Shown piece by piece: positions 1 through 10,709 of a stretch of 64,000 nucleotides of DNA. Each line of letters opens with the position of its first letter. The stretch's first letter is position 1. The stretch covers positions 1 to 64,000 of the forward strand of contig CAJNDT010000146.1 in NCBI GenBank assembly GCA_905221615.1, given 5' to 3'. The stretch is from Symbiodinium sp. CCMP2592. Lineage: Eukaryota; Sar; Dinophyceae; Suessiales; Symbiodiniaceae. The notes under the pieces were generated by a model. That model saw only the letters and a program-made list of their open reading frames with translations, searched no databases and was not told the origin of the DNA. The position numbers and the translations under genes were made by a program.

Positions 1-1739
1 AACCAGTCTGGCATTAGGGTGGTGGTTGTATTGTTTAGATCACTCGTGTCACGCGGGGCATCACCTTCACGCTGTATGAGGGTACCACTCATCACATTTG
101 TCTTTCATGCTGTTGTTATTGTACTTGTTCATTAAGTATCCAGACCTCTCCCATTAAAGGCCACTCGTGGGTCGCATTTAGCAGAAACTGAGTGCCGGAG
201 TAAGGTACGATGCCGATGACTGGACCGCAGGAGGTGCAGCATGGTCGCCTCCCGGGCTGTGATTCCAGTCAAACAGCTTTCGGCTTGAAGGTGCAGGCTT
301 CAGGTTTTAGGGGTTCGGCATTCCACTTTTTAAGACCCGACCTTCCAAACTTGTCATTCCGTAGTTAAGGTTTCATTCTCACGTCTTGACCCGTCATTTC
401 CTCGGAGGCTAGAGTTTACGCAGGGCTTGTGCGGCCGAGAATTTCAGGTTTGGTGTTAAGCTCTTGTCGGGAGCACTACCATGTAGTGGTCAGGGCTAAG
501 CCCCGGGGTTCATGGCTGACCGTGAAAGGCATTCCTACTTCCTCCAGCACATATCAAGAAGCTATACGTTTGAATCAATGATAGCAAGGCCATCGGGAGT
601 GAGTGTCCGCAAACCCTGCACTGAAAAGCCTGGGCACCTCGCCAGACTTGGTTTTAGTTTTGAGTGCTGAAACCCCAGCAGCCTTAAAGTCCTAAAGGCA
701 AACAAAGAACGATTGCTGAAAGCCCGAACCCATCGACACAAACGACGGAAACAAAAAGATACTAGTGAGACCTCGGAGCTTGAAGCCGAAATTTCAATTA
801 TTCAGTCGCGCGTGAACTTCAAAGCTTCGTATTAGGAACAAACTTCTGGGTTTGGAGTTGAGGGCTTTGGGACTATCCCAGGCAAGGTCTCAGCCAAGAT
901 CTGAAACCTGGTGTGGCTTCGCAGCAAGGATGGTTACGAGTGTTTAGGGTTGAGAGTCCTTCTGAAGGGGTGAAAGTTGCAGGGGCCTGGCCCCTCAGTC
1001 CGTGCTGAAAAACGGTGTTTGAATCCCGCATTGGTTCAGCCATCTGGTGGGAAGGATGGATGTACATACGTGCGTATTGAACACACATACACAGGAAATG
1101 TGCATGCACTACCAGGATAACAAGTAAAGGCAAAGGTACGGATAAGGTAACAGAAGTTAGTTACATGATTAATGTACGGTAATCTATTGTGATGAAATCA
1201 GCCAGGCAAAAAACGGAATATAATGCGATGCAGTGTAATCTAGTATTTGGTATGCATGTTTCTATTCACGCGTCTATGCTACTTCGTGTTGATGCATGCA
1301 ACTGTGTAATGTGTGTGTGTGTGTGTTTATGCATGCATTCATGTAAGCATGCATGTAGGCATGCGTGTATGCAAGTTATCTGTTACCTGTGATGTGCCTG
1401 ATGTTTGTCACCGCATGTAATGGATGTAGTATTATTTGTAATGTGTGTGATATATGTAATGTATGTAGTGGTTGTCTCGAGTGCGAGTGCTCACAAGTAT
1501 GCTGTGTGTAATGTAAAGATGTAAGTAAACAGGCATGATTGCATCTATGCCGGTAGGTATAGGTAGGTAGGTACCTAGCTAGATAGGTGAGTAGGTTGGT
1601 ATGTGTCAAATCATGTGTGTGTGTGTGTCTTGTGTGTGTTGTGTTCAAATATGTCTCGTGATTGATGCATAGACGGATGGCGTGCCTGCGTACCTGCACT
1701 CCTTGCATTCTTGCCTTGCTTGCTCGCTTGTTTGCTTTC
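1..1739. other. Non-coding, no gene recognised
   Basis: No open frame here has convincing coding character. The first 900 bases carry scattered G-rich telomere-like words, for example around 290-330 and 840-880. From about 1290 to 1775 the sequence becomes low complexity: a GT run near 1305-1328, ATGC/ATGT-type tetranucleotides, GTAG words near 1555-1600, a second GT run near 1614-1640, and TTGC repeats at 1700-1775. A 54-codon frame starting at 512 was seen but has no support. Confidence 0.5.
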
Positions 1740-2543
1740 TTGCTCGCTTGCTTGCTTGCTTGCTTGCTGGCTGGCTGGCGGCTTGCTTGTTCCAGGCTCA
1801 GGGTTCATGTTCTCGTATCAAAGAGAGGGAACGCGTGGACAACCTTCAGGCACGTCTATCCTATATGGGTAGAGTTTGGGCATGTCCATAAGCCCTACAG
1901 ATGTTTCAAGTGCAGGTAGAATTCCGGAGTGTCAGAACTGAAAAGACCCACAGATTACATAGGTTGAACAGCAGGATCCTTATGACAAGGATCCCCAAAC
2001 AAAGTACCGCAAGGTTGAGGTTTGGTTTACCGGATGGAAGCTTCAAGGGCTTTGGGCTTGGTAAGATTTTTGTTCAGCAGCCCAAAATGGCGTCTTCTAA
2101 ACGCTGCAGTCACCCCAGGTCCTAAGTCCTAGACCCCAGATTCGCCATAGATCCAACTTAGACCTTCAACCCGATATCCGGAACCCCGAATGCTAAAGCC
2201 AAAGCCAACTCAACTAACTCACCTTGCAAAAAGCCCTAAACCCGTCAAGAACCCTCAGCTTCGTACCTTTCCTGTGTGGCTAAAGCAGGAGTAGATGGCT
2301 GTAGATGCTGAAAGCCTACTGGTTTTTAACACCATGTTCCCGTTTTTGAGAGCCAATGGCTCAGGCTTTAGGGTTTCAAGGTTTGGGCCTGCAGGCTGAG
2401 CATGTGTAGAGCGACAACAAAAAGCGAGAGAGAGAGAGAGAGAGAGAGTTAGAGAGAGTTGAGGTCGATTGAGCAATCAGCAGCTTGATACTGAACAGTA
2501 TTTTCTCCCTTTTGCCCTATATGAATATCCTTGCAAGAACATT

Positions 2544-2562
2544 CCCCCCCCCCCCCCCCCCC
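2544..2562. repeat. Poly-C tract (19 C)
   Basis: This uninterrupted run of 19 C lies within duplication unit 1. The matching positions in units 2 and 4 hold only 5-6 C, so the tract expanded after the duplication, or its length is a sequencing artefact. Confidence 0.8.
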
Positions 2563-2846
2563 AAGCAGTATATTCTTATTATTGGGGCGCGAATTATATA
2601 CTATCCGGGGCAGGCTGCATCGCTTGTGAAATGATTGGTTGGCATGCCTGTGACACAGAGGGCTCTCGGAACTTGTATATGATGTAGCTCGGTTGCTTGT
2701 CTCGTGCCCGCAGGCCAGCAGATCCTTTTGTTGTTTACCCTGTGCGATGTTTCAACTATTTAAGCTGTATGTGCTTGAAAAGGTTGCATGCCGAGCAGCA
2801 TCACCGGAAAGCGAGGAATCTTCAGACGTTTCCTTGGCAGTAGGAC

Positions 2847-3017
2847 ATGTCGGGACCGGAGCCCCCAATGGCCTCGATTGATCGCTTGCGCATCCATGCT
2901 CGCCTCTATCACCGTCGTAAGACTGACAAGCCAGCTGCGCTGCTTGGTGTCAATGTAGCAGATTTGTGTTGTTTTACGTTGTCGTCGACATTGTTGATGT
3001 TGTTGTGCTTGTCGTGA
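2847..3017 (+). CDS. Conserved mini-ORF upstream of AP2 gene 1
   Basis: This 56-codon frame begins MSGPEPPMASIDRLRIHARL and continues YHRRKTDKPAALLG. The first 33-34 codons are nearly invariant in all four units, although the sequence on either side diverges. Most differences between copies fall at third codon positions in this frame: the Pro codons, Ala gcc/gct and Arg cgc/cga. The same changes would alter amino acids in the open antisense frame, so the + frame looks like the coding one. Conservation ends after CTGCTTG and the tail is a GTT-rich triplet region. It could be a short protein, an upstream ORF, or a first exon spliced towards the AP2 gene. Function unknown. Confidence 0.45.
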   Translation: MSGPEPPMASIDRLRIHARLYHRRKTDKPAALLGVNVADLCCFTLSSTLLMLLCLS

Positions 3018-3585
3018 TCGTTGTTGCTGGGGTGTTGTAGCTATCGTTGCCGCATTTACTGCTGTTGCTCTGTAGTCGGGGCTGCGAAAATACTTCGGAA
3101 TGGTTCCTCCATTTGCCATTGACATCTCTCTTTTTCATTGTTTGTCCACTAAGCTTGTTTAGTCGTTCAGTAGTATCTCTTACTCGCAAGTGTCTGGCTT
3201 TCCCAGCCTGGTTAACAACTCTCCCGTTACGCATTGTTTTCCTGCAAAACAAGGAAAACAGTGCACATAAAAATTCTGGGACAAGAACCGTGGAACACGC
3301 AAATGACGCCTGATGAAGATCATGAACATGTGTGATCTGAAACACAAATTTAGTGACACACTACGAATCATATTGATGCTAATTTGATAAGCTTTCAGCT
3401 AGCTATCCCAACTTCGCGCACGGACGAGATCTGGCACTACTTGTCTCACAGGCCCAATCACTAATGCAACGGCTGTATTCTCAATTATTCAACACACCAC
3501 CTTAGTATTCCCGATGTCCCTTCCTTACTGTGATACTAGTAGGAGGAGGAGGAGGACAGGACAGGCTTGAACACGACAACCCAAA

Positions 3586-5034
3586 ATGCAGCTCAGGATC
3601 AGCACATACTGGGAGAAAGCGGACTGTGCCGACCAGTCAGACCTCCGAAGGCTCGCAGCCCCGGTGGCGTCCTGGATCGCCTTCGGCCCTCCGGGTCGGA
3701 TTCCGACGGTAGAAGAGCTCCAGCTAGTGACGAAGTTCATGAACAAGATGGATGGTGGGTTGTTGCCCTCTCGGTTGAGCGATGTCCTATGTGAGATGAA
3801 GCGCCGGCTCCAGTCTCTGCCTAGGCAGGCCGATGAGGCCTGGAATGGGGCAGAGAAGCGGCTGCAGAAAAGCCATCGGAAGCTGCACCGCCGCTGCAGG
3901 GAATCCGAAACCGACACAGTGGTTGTCGCTGCCGATGCTGAGATCGCTGGTGCTGAGTTGCGAGCCGAGCAGGATGTAGCCCTGCAAGTCCGTGACACGG
4001 ACGATTCCGGATCCCCCAGTGCATCTGCCCAGTCTGATCAACACCTCATGCTGTTTCGCAAGATGAACGAGTGGGGCTTTCTGGACAACGCTCAGAAGCT
4101 AGAGCGCTTGCAGCAGGCCGAGGAAGCATCAAGGCACTCACGAAGGAGCTTGAGCCAGGAAGAACTAGCAGATGTGCTCAGCACGGCGGCAGCTTGTCTT
4201 GCAGCTCCGCGCAGACATGCGAGGCTGCAGGATGCTGATGCTAAAGGACTAGGCGACGTCAGAACTGCTTCGGAATCGCAGGATCCGACAGTGGATGTGC
4301 AAAAACGAGTTCGGTCGTTGTTGCTGCATGCTCTGCGTGTGTGGCAGATGAACCAATTCGATTGTCAAGCCATCGAGTATGTCTTGGACTTCGTGCAACA
4401 GAAGATCAGCAAATTCGAGAATAAGGTTGGGGAGATTCAAGGTGCTGCTGCGGGGAAGGCTTGGCTGAAAATTAAGCAGATGATTGACGAGTTGCTGCTG
4501 CGGGAAGGGTCGCCCTCGGACCCGGATGTCAAAGGTGCAACAAAAGCCCGAGCAGAAGCTGCTGGCAAGGTCAATGTACGACAGGAGCGCCAGAGCGGAC
4601 TCCAGAACATTAACTGGGAAGCGCAGAGACGTTGCTGGAGATGCCAATGGAGGTATAGAGAAGATGGTATTTACAAAGCGACAGCTCGCTCGTTTCCAAT
4701 TGCCAAGTTCCTTGAGCAGGGCCTTGGTGAGGAGGCAGCAGTCGAGGCCGCGCTGCAGGAAGCCAAGGCCTACCGCGAGGAGCTCGTGCGCCAGGGCAAG
4801 GTGAAACCCCCGAAACCGAAGGGTCCCAGCTCAACTGTCAGGGGCGTTTCTTTTCACCAAGGGCAAAAAATGTGGTTTGTGAGGTTCTACGATGCCGCCG
4901 AAAGCAAGTATGTTCACCATGGTTCCTTCGATTCCAAGGACCAAGCCGAAGTCAAGGCCCGGGAGATAGCCAGGCAGCTCGGGGTTCCATCAGAATACGA
5001 GGTGCGGCCGGCGAAGAGACAGAAGCAGAGCTGA
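3586..5034 (+). CDS. AP2-domain protein, copy 1
   Basis: A single-exon frame of 482 residues, likely a nuclear DNA-binding protein. Residues 1-75 (MQLRISTYWEKADCADQSDL onward) are an unrecognised conserved N-terminus. Residues 75-135 are basic, then acidic and variable. Residues 150-305 are helical, with WGFLDNAQKLERLQQAEEAS and a Gln-rich, coiled-coil-like part. Residues 337-402 look like an ApiAP2-type domain (SGLQNINWEAQRRCWRCQWR, then a long helix). Residues 417-468 look like a second, shorter AP2 domain (RGVSFHQGQKMWFVRFYD). The C-terminus is basic (RPAKRQKQS), a possible nuclear signal. An in-frame TGA 12 bases upstream fixes the ATG. The AP2 family is known for sequence-specific DNA binding by a three-stranded sheet packed on a helix; the assignment here is by pattern only. 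Its partner mini-ORF lies 570 bases upstream. Confidence 0.85.
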   Translation: MQLRISTYWEKADCADQSDLRRLAAPVASWIAFGPPGRIPTVEELQLVTKFMNKMDGGLLPSRLSDVLCEMKRRLQSLPRQADEAWNGAEKRLQKSHRKLHRRCRESETDTVVVAADAEIAGAELRAEQDVALQVRDTDDSGSPSASAQSDQHLMLFRKMNEWGFLDNAQKLERLQQAEEASRHSRRSLSQEELADVLSTAAACLAAPRRHARLQDADAKGLGDVRTASESQDPTVDVQKRVRSLLLHALRVWQMNQFDCQAIEYVLDFVQQKISKFENKVGEIQGAAAGKAWLKIKQMIDELLLREGSPSDPDVKGATKARAEAAGKVNVRQERQSGLQNINWEAQRRCWRCQWRYREDGIYKATARSFPIAKFLEQGLGEEAAVEAALQEAKAYREELVRQGKVKPPKPKGPSSTVRGVSFHQGQKMWFVRFYDAAESKYVHHGSFDSKDQAEVKAREIARQLGVPSEYEVRPAKRQKQS

Positions 5035-6260
5035 GATGCCTTGAGGAGCTTGGAACTGACAACGACTCAGTCTAGCTTGTCCAATGCTGCATCGGAGTTC
5101 AAAGCGATTCAGAGTATACAGTTGGGTAGGATTTCGAGTTGTTGGGGTTGCTATTGCTTAGTTCGATGGGGCTCAAGGTCTGGGATTTCCGAGAGCCTAA
5201 CAGTTTTTCCCGATGCCCATCAACACTTTGCGGCCTTTGAGTTTGGGAACACTGGAAGGTTCAGTTGCCAAGACTCAAACTAGCTGCAACTAACTCACAA
5301 GCGGTCTTGGTGCTGTTCCCGACTGGGAATTGTAAGGGGTGTTATGTGCAAGGTGCTCTAGTGCTTGATAGTAAGAGAGATTCATACGATTTCCAAAAGG
5401 CTGGCCAAGTTCCTATGAGCGAAAACTTAAGGCCGTTCACGTTACTTGACCTGGGTTCATACCGATACCTTGTTTTGACCCTTGCAAAGGCACTCAGCAA
5501 GGACCTGCACCAATATCTCTAATGCATGAGCGCTCCATAGACCGCTGTAGACGGTGAAAGCCTACCAGCTCCTTTAGGCTCTTCTGTCTCGTTGAGGTGT
5601 TAACAGCCTCCAGAACGCTAGTCGCTAGGCCCCTCTGCGGAGCCACACGAGGATGCAACATAACAACATATGTCGGTGTACGGTTTCCGCAAGACGGCAA
5701 GAAATCGATTGCATCCCGTATCTAGACCGTAAACTTAGTAATTCAGACACTCTTTGTAAACACCGCGAGATAAGCTTCATGACTTCTATACGGCACCACA
5801 CAATATCCACAAAAGAGCATGAGAGAGGGCGTCGGGATGTTCATGTCCGGCTGTGCTGCCAATCTCGCATGGCACAGGATTTGGAGGTTCGTAACGGGGT
5901 CTTGATATTCTCCATTGTACCTTATATATTATATAACCTATAAGTATCCATGCAAGAACAGGCTGTGCCCCCAACCCGTATTCTGACTAGTGGGGCGCGA
6001 ATTATATACTATCCGGGGCAGGCTGCATCGCTTGTGAAATGATTGGTTGTCATGCCTGTGACACAGAGGGATCTCGGAAATTAAGATGTAGCTCGGTTGC
6101 TTGCGTCGTGCCCGTAGGCCAACAGATTATGTTTTATGTTTGCCTGTGCAGTGTTGACACTGCGTGTGCTTGAGAAATACATGCCAAGCAGCATCACCTG
6201 AAAGCGAGGTATTTTCAGAATTTTCCTTGGCAGTAGGACATATCCGGACCGGGGCCCCCC

Positions 6261-6413
6261 ATGACTTCGATTGATCGCTTGCGCATCCATGCTCGCCTCT
6301 ATCACCGTCGTAAGACTGACAAGCCAGCTGCGCTGCTTGCCGTCAATGTAGCAGATTTGTGTTGTTTTACATTGTCGTCGATGTTGTTGTTGATGTTGTT
6401 GTACTTGTCGTGA
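6261..6413 (+). CDS. Conserved mini-ORF upstream of AP2 gene 2
   Basis: A 50-codon frame starting MTSIDRLRIHARLYHRRKTD. The first ATG used by the other copies is ATA here (6240-6242), so translation would start at the second conserved Met. The conserved block ends AALLAV and the tail is GTT-repeat encoded, as in copy 1. The reading frame is otherwise preserved. Function unknown. Confidence 0.4.
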   Translation: MTSIDRLRIHARLYHRRKTDKPAALLAVNVADLCCFTLSSMLLLMLLYLS

Positions 6414-6977
6414 TCGTTGTTGCTGTGGTGTTGTAGCTAGTGTTGCCGCATTTACTACTGTTGCTTTGTAGTCGGGGCTGCGAAAATGCTTCGGAATGGT
6501 TCCTCCACTTGCCGTTAACATCTCTCTTTGTCATTGTTTGTTCACTAAGCTTGTTTGGTCGTTCGGTAGCATCTCTTGCTCACAAGTGTCTGGCTTTCCC
6601 AGCCTGGCTAATAACTCTTCCGTTACGTATTGTTTGCCTGCAAAACAAGGAAAATAGTGCGACTAGAAGTTCTAGAACAAGAGCCGTGGAACACGCAAAT
6701 GACGCCTGCACTGATGAAAATCATGAACATGTGCGATCTGAAACACAAATTCAGTGACAAACTACGAATCCTATTGATGCTATTGACATCAGTTTCCAGC
6801 TAGCTATCCCAACTTCGCGCGCGGACGAGATCTGGCACTGCTTTTCTCGCAGGCACAATCACTAATGCAATGGCTGTTTTCTCAATACTTATTCAACACC
6901 ACCTAAATGTTTCCCCATCTCCCTTCCTTACTGTAATACTAGTAGGAGGAGGACAGGATTGAACACGACAACCCAAA

Positions 6978-8432
6978 ATGCAGCTCAGGATCAGCACGTA
7001 CTGGGAGAAAGCGGACTGTGCCGACCAGTCAGACCTCCGAAGGCTCGCAGCCCCGGTGGCGTCCTGGATCGCCTTCGGCCCTGCGGGTCGGATTCCGACG
7101 GTAGAAGAGCTCCAGCTAGTGACGAAGTTCATGAACAAGATTGATGGTGGGTTGTTGCCCTCTCGGTTGAGCGATGTCCTATGTGAGATGAAGCGCCGGC
7201 TCCAGTCTCTGCCTAGGCAGGCCGATGAGGCCTGGAATGGGGCAGAGAAGCGGCTGCAGAAAAGCTATCGGAAGCTGCACCGCCGCTGCAGGGAATCCGA
7301 AACAGACACAGTGGTTGTCGCTGCCGATGCTGAGATCGCTGGTGCTGAGTTGCGAGCCGAGCAGGATGTAGCCCTGCAAGTCCGTGACACGGACGATTCC
7401 GGATCCCCCAGTGCATCTGCCCAGTCTGATCAACACCTCATGCTGTTTCGCAAGATGAACGAGTGGGGCTTTCTGGACAACGCTCAGAAGCTAGAGCGCT
7501 TGCAGCAGGCCGAGGAAGCATCAAGGCACTCACGAAGGAGCTTGAGCCAGGAAGAACTAGCAGATGTGCTCAGCACGGCGGCAGCTTGTCTTGCAGCTCC
7601 GCGCAGACATGCGAGGCTGCAGGATGCTGATGCTAAAGGACTAGGCGACGTCAGAACTGCTTCGGAATCGCAGGATCCGACAGTGGATGTGCAAAAACGA
7701 GTTCGGTCGTTGTTGCTGCATGCTCTGCGTGTGTGGCAGATGAACCAATTCGATTGTCAAGCCATCGAGTATGTCTTGGACTTCGTGCAACAGAAGATCA
7801 GCAAATTCGAGAATAAGGTTGGGGAGATTCAAGGTGCTGCTGCGGGGAAGGCTTGGCTGAAAATTAAGCAGATGATTGACGAGTTGCTGCTGCGGGAAGG
7901 GTCGCCCTCGGACCCGGATGTCAAAGGTGCAACAAAAGCCCGAGCAGAAGCTGCTGGCAAGGTCAATGTACGACAGGAGCGCCAGAGCGGACTCCAGAAC
8001 ATTAACTGGGAAGCGCAGAGACGTTGCTGGAGATGCCAATGGAGGTATAGAGAAGATGGTATTTACAAAGCTACAGCTCGCAACTTTTCAATTGCCAAGT
8101 TCCTCGAGCAGGGCCTCGGTGAGGAGGCAGCAGTCGAGGCCGCGCTGCAGGAAGCCAAGGCATTCCGCGAAGAGCTCGTGAGCCAAGGCAAGGTGAAACC
8201 CCCGAAGCAGAAGGGTCCCAGCTCAACTGTGAGGGGCGTTTCTTTTAACCAAGGAAAACGAAAGTGGATTGTGCAGCTGTACCATGCCGCCGAAAGCAAG
8301 TATGTTCACCATGGTTCCTTCGGTTCCAAGGACCAAGCCGAAGTCAAGGCCCGGCAGATAGCCAGGCAGCTCGGGGTTCCAGCAGAATACGAGGTGCGGC
8401 CGGCGAAGAGAAGCAGAACTCAGGTGCCTTGA
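6978..8432 (+). CDS. AP2-domain protein, copy 2
   Basis: A single-exon frame of 484 residues with the same architecture as copy 1. Over the first 368 residues it differs from copy 1 at only three positions (P36A, M55I, H97Y). In the second AP2-like domain, 8 of 13 residues differ between positions 424 and 436 (NQGKRKWIVQLYH here), the region expected to form the DNA-contacting strands. The tail also differs (RSRTQVP). An in-frame TGA 12 bases upstream supports the ATG. The sharp contrast suggests recent duplication followed by diversification or conversion of the 3' part. Confidence 0.85.
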   Translation: MQLRISTYWEKADCADQSDLRRLAAPVASWIAFGPAGRIPTVEELQLVTKFMNKIDGGLLPSRLSDVLCEMKRRLQSLPRQADEAWNGAEKRLQKSYRKLHRRCRESETDTVVVAADAEIAGAELRAEQDVALQVRDTDDSGSPSASAQSDQHLMLFRKMNEWGFLDNAQKLERLQQAEEASRHSRRSLSQEELADVLSTAAACLAAPRRHARLQDADAKGLGDVRTASESQDPTVDVQKRVRSLLLHALRVWQMNQFDCQAIEYVLDFVQQKISKFENKVGEIQGAAAGKAWLKIKQMIDELLLREGSPSDPDVKGATKARAEAAGKVNVRQERQSGLQNINWEAQRRCWRCQWRYREDGIYKATARNFSIAKFLEQGLGEEAAVEAALQEAKAFREELVSQGKVKPPKQKGPSSTVRGVSFNQGKRKWIVQLYHAAESKYVHHGSFGSKDQAEVKARQIARQLGVPAEYEVRPAKRSRTQVP

Positions 8433-9424
8433 GAAGCTTGGAACTGACAACGACTCAGCCAGGCTTGCACAATGCTGCATCGGAGCCCAAAGCGATTCAG
8501 AGTTTACAGTTGAGTAGGGTTTCGGGTTGTTGGGGTTGCTATTGCTTAGTTCGATGGGGCTCAAGGTCTGGGATTTCCGAGAACCTAACAGTTTTTCCCG
8601 ATGCCCATCAACACTTTGCGGCCTTTGAGTTTGGGAATTTTTCAAGGTTCAGTTGCCAAGACTCAACCTAGCTGCCAATAACTCACAACCGGTCTTGGTG
8701 CTGTCCCCGACTGCGAAGTGTAAGGGTTTATGAGCAAGGTGCTATAGGGTTTGATAGTATGAGAGGGTTTTTAAGATTCCAAACGGTTGGCCAATTTCCT
8801 ATGAGCGTAAACTTAAGACCAAGCACCGTGACTTGACCTGGATTCATGCCGTTACCTTGTTTCTATTACAAAGGCACTCAGAACGGTCCTGCACCCGTAT
8901 CTCTAATGCATGAACGGTCCATTGACCGCTGTATATAGACCCTGAAGGCCTACCAGTTGGTTAGACCGTCGCTTTAGAGTTTCAGGCTTTGTTCCTGCAG
9001 GCTGAGCAGGTGTGGAAGCGAGAGAGGGAGGGAGGGAGGGAGAGAGAGACAGAGAGCGAGAGCGAGAGAGATAGGGTTGAGGTCGTTTGAGCAAATAGCA
9101 GACTTACTCCTTTACAAGTGTTTTTGTCTACTTAATGTGTGAACGGCCTGCAACTCTAGTCGCTAGGCCCCTTGCGGAGCTGTACAAGGATGCAACATCC
9201 ACAGTTTCGGTGTGGGACTATGATTGATGGTCATGCCTATGTCACGGGTCACGGATAGCTCATGGAGCTTATTAAGAGGTAGTTGAGTTGCTTGCGGTGT
9301 GCCCGTAGGCCTATAGGTTCTGTCTTTTACACTGTGCACTGTTGACACGGCGTTTGCTTGACATGGTTACGTGCCGAGCAGCATCAGTTGAAAGCGTGGA
9401 ATCCTCAGAATTGGGAAGTAGGAC

Positions 9425-9637
9425 ATGTCGGGACCGGGGCCCCCGATGGCTTCGATTGATCGCTTGCGCGTCCATGCTCGCCTCTATCACCGTCGTAAGA
9501 CTGACAAGCCAGCTGCGCTGCTTGGATGGGTAAGGCAGTCAGCGACTGCATGTTCGGAGCTACTGTTTGTGTGTGTGTGGGGCATGCAAACGAGCTTTGA
9601 TCTATGCCATTTGGGCGAGTCTTCGTGGTGGTGTTGA
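9425..9637 (+). CDS. Conserved mini-ORF upstream of AP2 gene 3
   Basis: A 70-codon frame starting MSGPGPPMASIDRLRVHARL. The conserved part ends AALLG and continues WVRQSATACSELL, which resembles copy 4 (LEKQSMTVLGT) rather than copies 1 and 2. There is one conservative change (Ile to Val). A GTAAG lies just after the conserved block (9529-9533) and could be a splice donor, but no equivalent is present in copy 4. Function unknown. Confidence 0.45.
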   Translation: MSGPGPPMASIDRLRVHARLYHRRKTDKPAALLGWVRQSATACSELLFVCVWGMQTSFDLCHLGESSWWC

Positions 9638-9711
9638 CCTCCGCGCTAGTGGTCCACATGTGTGTAAACGTAGACATAGACTTGGCATTGTTTGTTTGTT
9701 GTAGCAGAAGT

Positions 9712-10040
9712 CGTTGTCGCGGTGGCAGCAGCAGCAGCAACAACCACAACAGCAGCAGCAGCTGTACCAGTAGCCGTAGCCGTAGCAGCAGTAGCAGCAG
9801 TCAGTAGCCGCAGCAGCAGCAGTAGCAGCAGCACCAGCAGCAGTAGCAACAATAGCAGTAGCAGTAGTGGTAGCACAGGAGCAGGAGCATCAGCGCAGCA
9901 GCAGCAGCAGCAGCAACAGCAGTAGCAGTAGCTTTTGGTACGTTGTCGTCGTTGTTGTTGATATTGCGGTGCTTGTCGTTGTCAGTTGTTGCTGTTGCTG
10001 TTGCTGCTGCTGTTGTTGTTTTTGCTGCTGCAGCAGAAGC
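9712..10040. repeat. Interrupted CAG/GTA and GTT/CTG triplet array
   Basis: About 210 bases of CAG, CAA, GTA and CCG triplets are followed by GTT/GCT triplets to about 10040. All frames stay open for long stretches and give poly-Ser, poly-Ala or poly-Gln, which is expected for any triplet array and is not evidence of a protein. It sits between mini-ORF and AP2 gene, where units 1 and 2 have short GTT repeats and unit 4 has CTA/TAG repeats. Confidence 0.9.
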
Positions 10041-10709
10041 TAAAGTGCCAGTACGAGTTTGCTAGTGCCAGTGTTAATGATAGGACAAGCTGGCAAGCAG
10101 TGGAAGCTTTATTCAAATCTTTTTGATTAGCGAATTAGTTGTCGATCCTCATGCGCTGAACCAGTAAGTAAGCTGTTAGTGATCCACCTAATCGGCGAGC
10201 AGTGGCTAGGAGTGAGAACGGTGAGAAAATACTTTGCAATTGTGCCCTGATTTGCCATTCATTTCTGTCTTTCCGTTTTTTATACGTTACCTTCTCCACT
10301 CGTTCATTCGCATCACTTGTTCAAAAACATGGGTTCCCCAGCATTGTTCATTGGCACTCCTGTTGCTCATTGTTTTCCCTCAATGCAACACGAAGAAAAA
10401 CATGTTCTGAAGCAAGAGCCGTGGAACACGCAACTGAAACCTGATGACTATTGTGAACATGAGTGATATGAAGTAAATGTTTGAAACTAGCGAACTTGGA
10501 CAAACAAAGGTAAGATTGCTGACAAACTGGGAAACATAGTGATGCTAATGAACTAGAGTATCAGCTAGTTATCTCAACTTCGATCACGGACCAGATCTGG
10601 TTCATTGCTATTTCACACAGGCTCAATCGCCAACGCAATGGTTCCATTGTTATTTCCCATCCTTAGTGTACCAATAGGAGGAAGACATGGTTGGACACGA
10701 CAACCCAAA

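Larger units (their letters stand above)
1740..5975 (+). repeat. AP2 segmental duplication, unit 1
   Basis: This is the first of three tandem copies; a fourth lies at about 29.8-33.9 kb. Blocks shared with unit 4 begin in the TTGC repeat near 1740 and include the stretch around 1800-2060, a GA tract (2425-2459), a block with the word cggggcaggctgcatcgctt near 2605, the mini-ORF, the AP2 gene and about 500 bases after its stop. The block at 5610-5975 resembles 30300-30710 of unit 4, so the boundary with unit 2 is approximate. Confidence 0.75.
5976..8895 (+). repeat. AP2 segmental duplication, unit 2
   Basis: This tandem copy begins in the block around gcgcgaattatatactatcc near 5996 and runs through the mini-ORF, a GTT-rich zone, the AP2 gene and its downstream flank. 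It lacks the GA tract found at the start of units 1, 3 and 4. The start-to-start distance between AP2 genes 1 and 2 is 3392 bases. The flank 8680-8960 aligns with 5290-5570 after gene 1. Confidence 0.75.

Noticed and set aside
2425..2459. GA tracts in AP2 units as promoters
   Set aside because: The tract is shared by units 1, 3 and 4 but absent from unit 2 and lies over 1 kb from the AP2 start; no evidence of regulatory function.
2760..3125. Minus-strand ORFs of 121-146 codons over the mini-ORF block (also at 6081 and 30569)
   Set aside because: They are conserved in sequence, but differences between copies are silent in the + frame and amino-acid changing in this one; the non-shared parts run into triplet repeats.
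3047..3313. 88-codon + ORF between mini-ORF and AP2 gene 1, with a 105-codon relative at 6440
   Set aside because: Similar in units 1 and 2, but amino-acid changing differences outnumber silent ones and unit 4 has a stop in the matching block; more likely a conserved non-coding leader.
4249..4647. 132-codon antisense ORFs inside AP2 genes (also at 7641 and 32996)
   Set aside because: Shadow frames of a well-supported sense gene; they repeat in each paralogue because the sense gene does.
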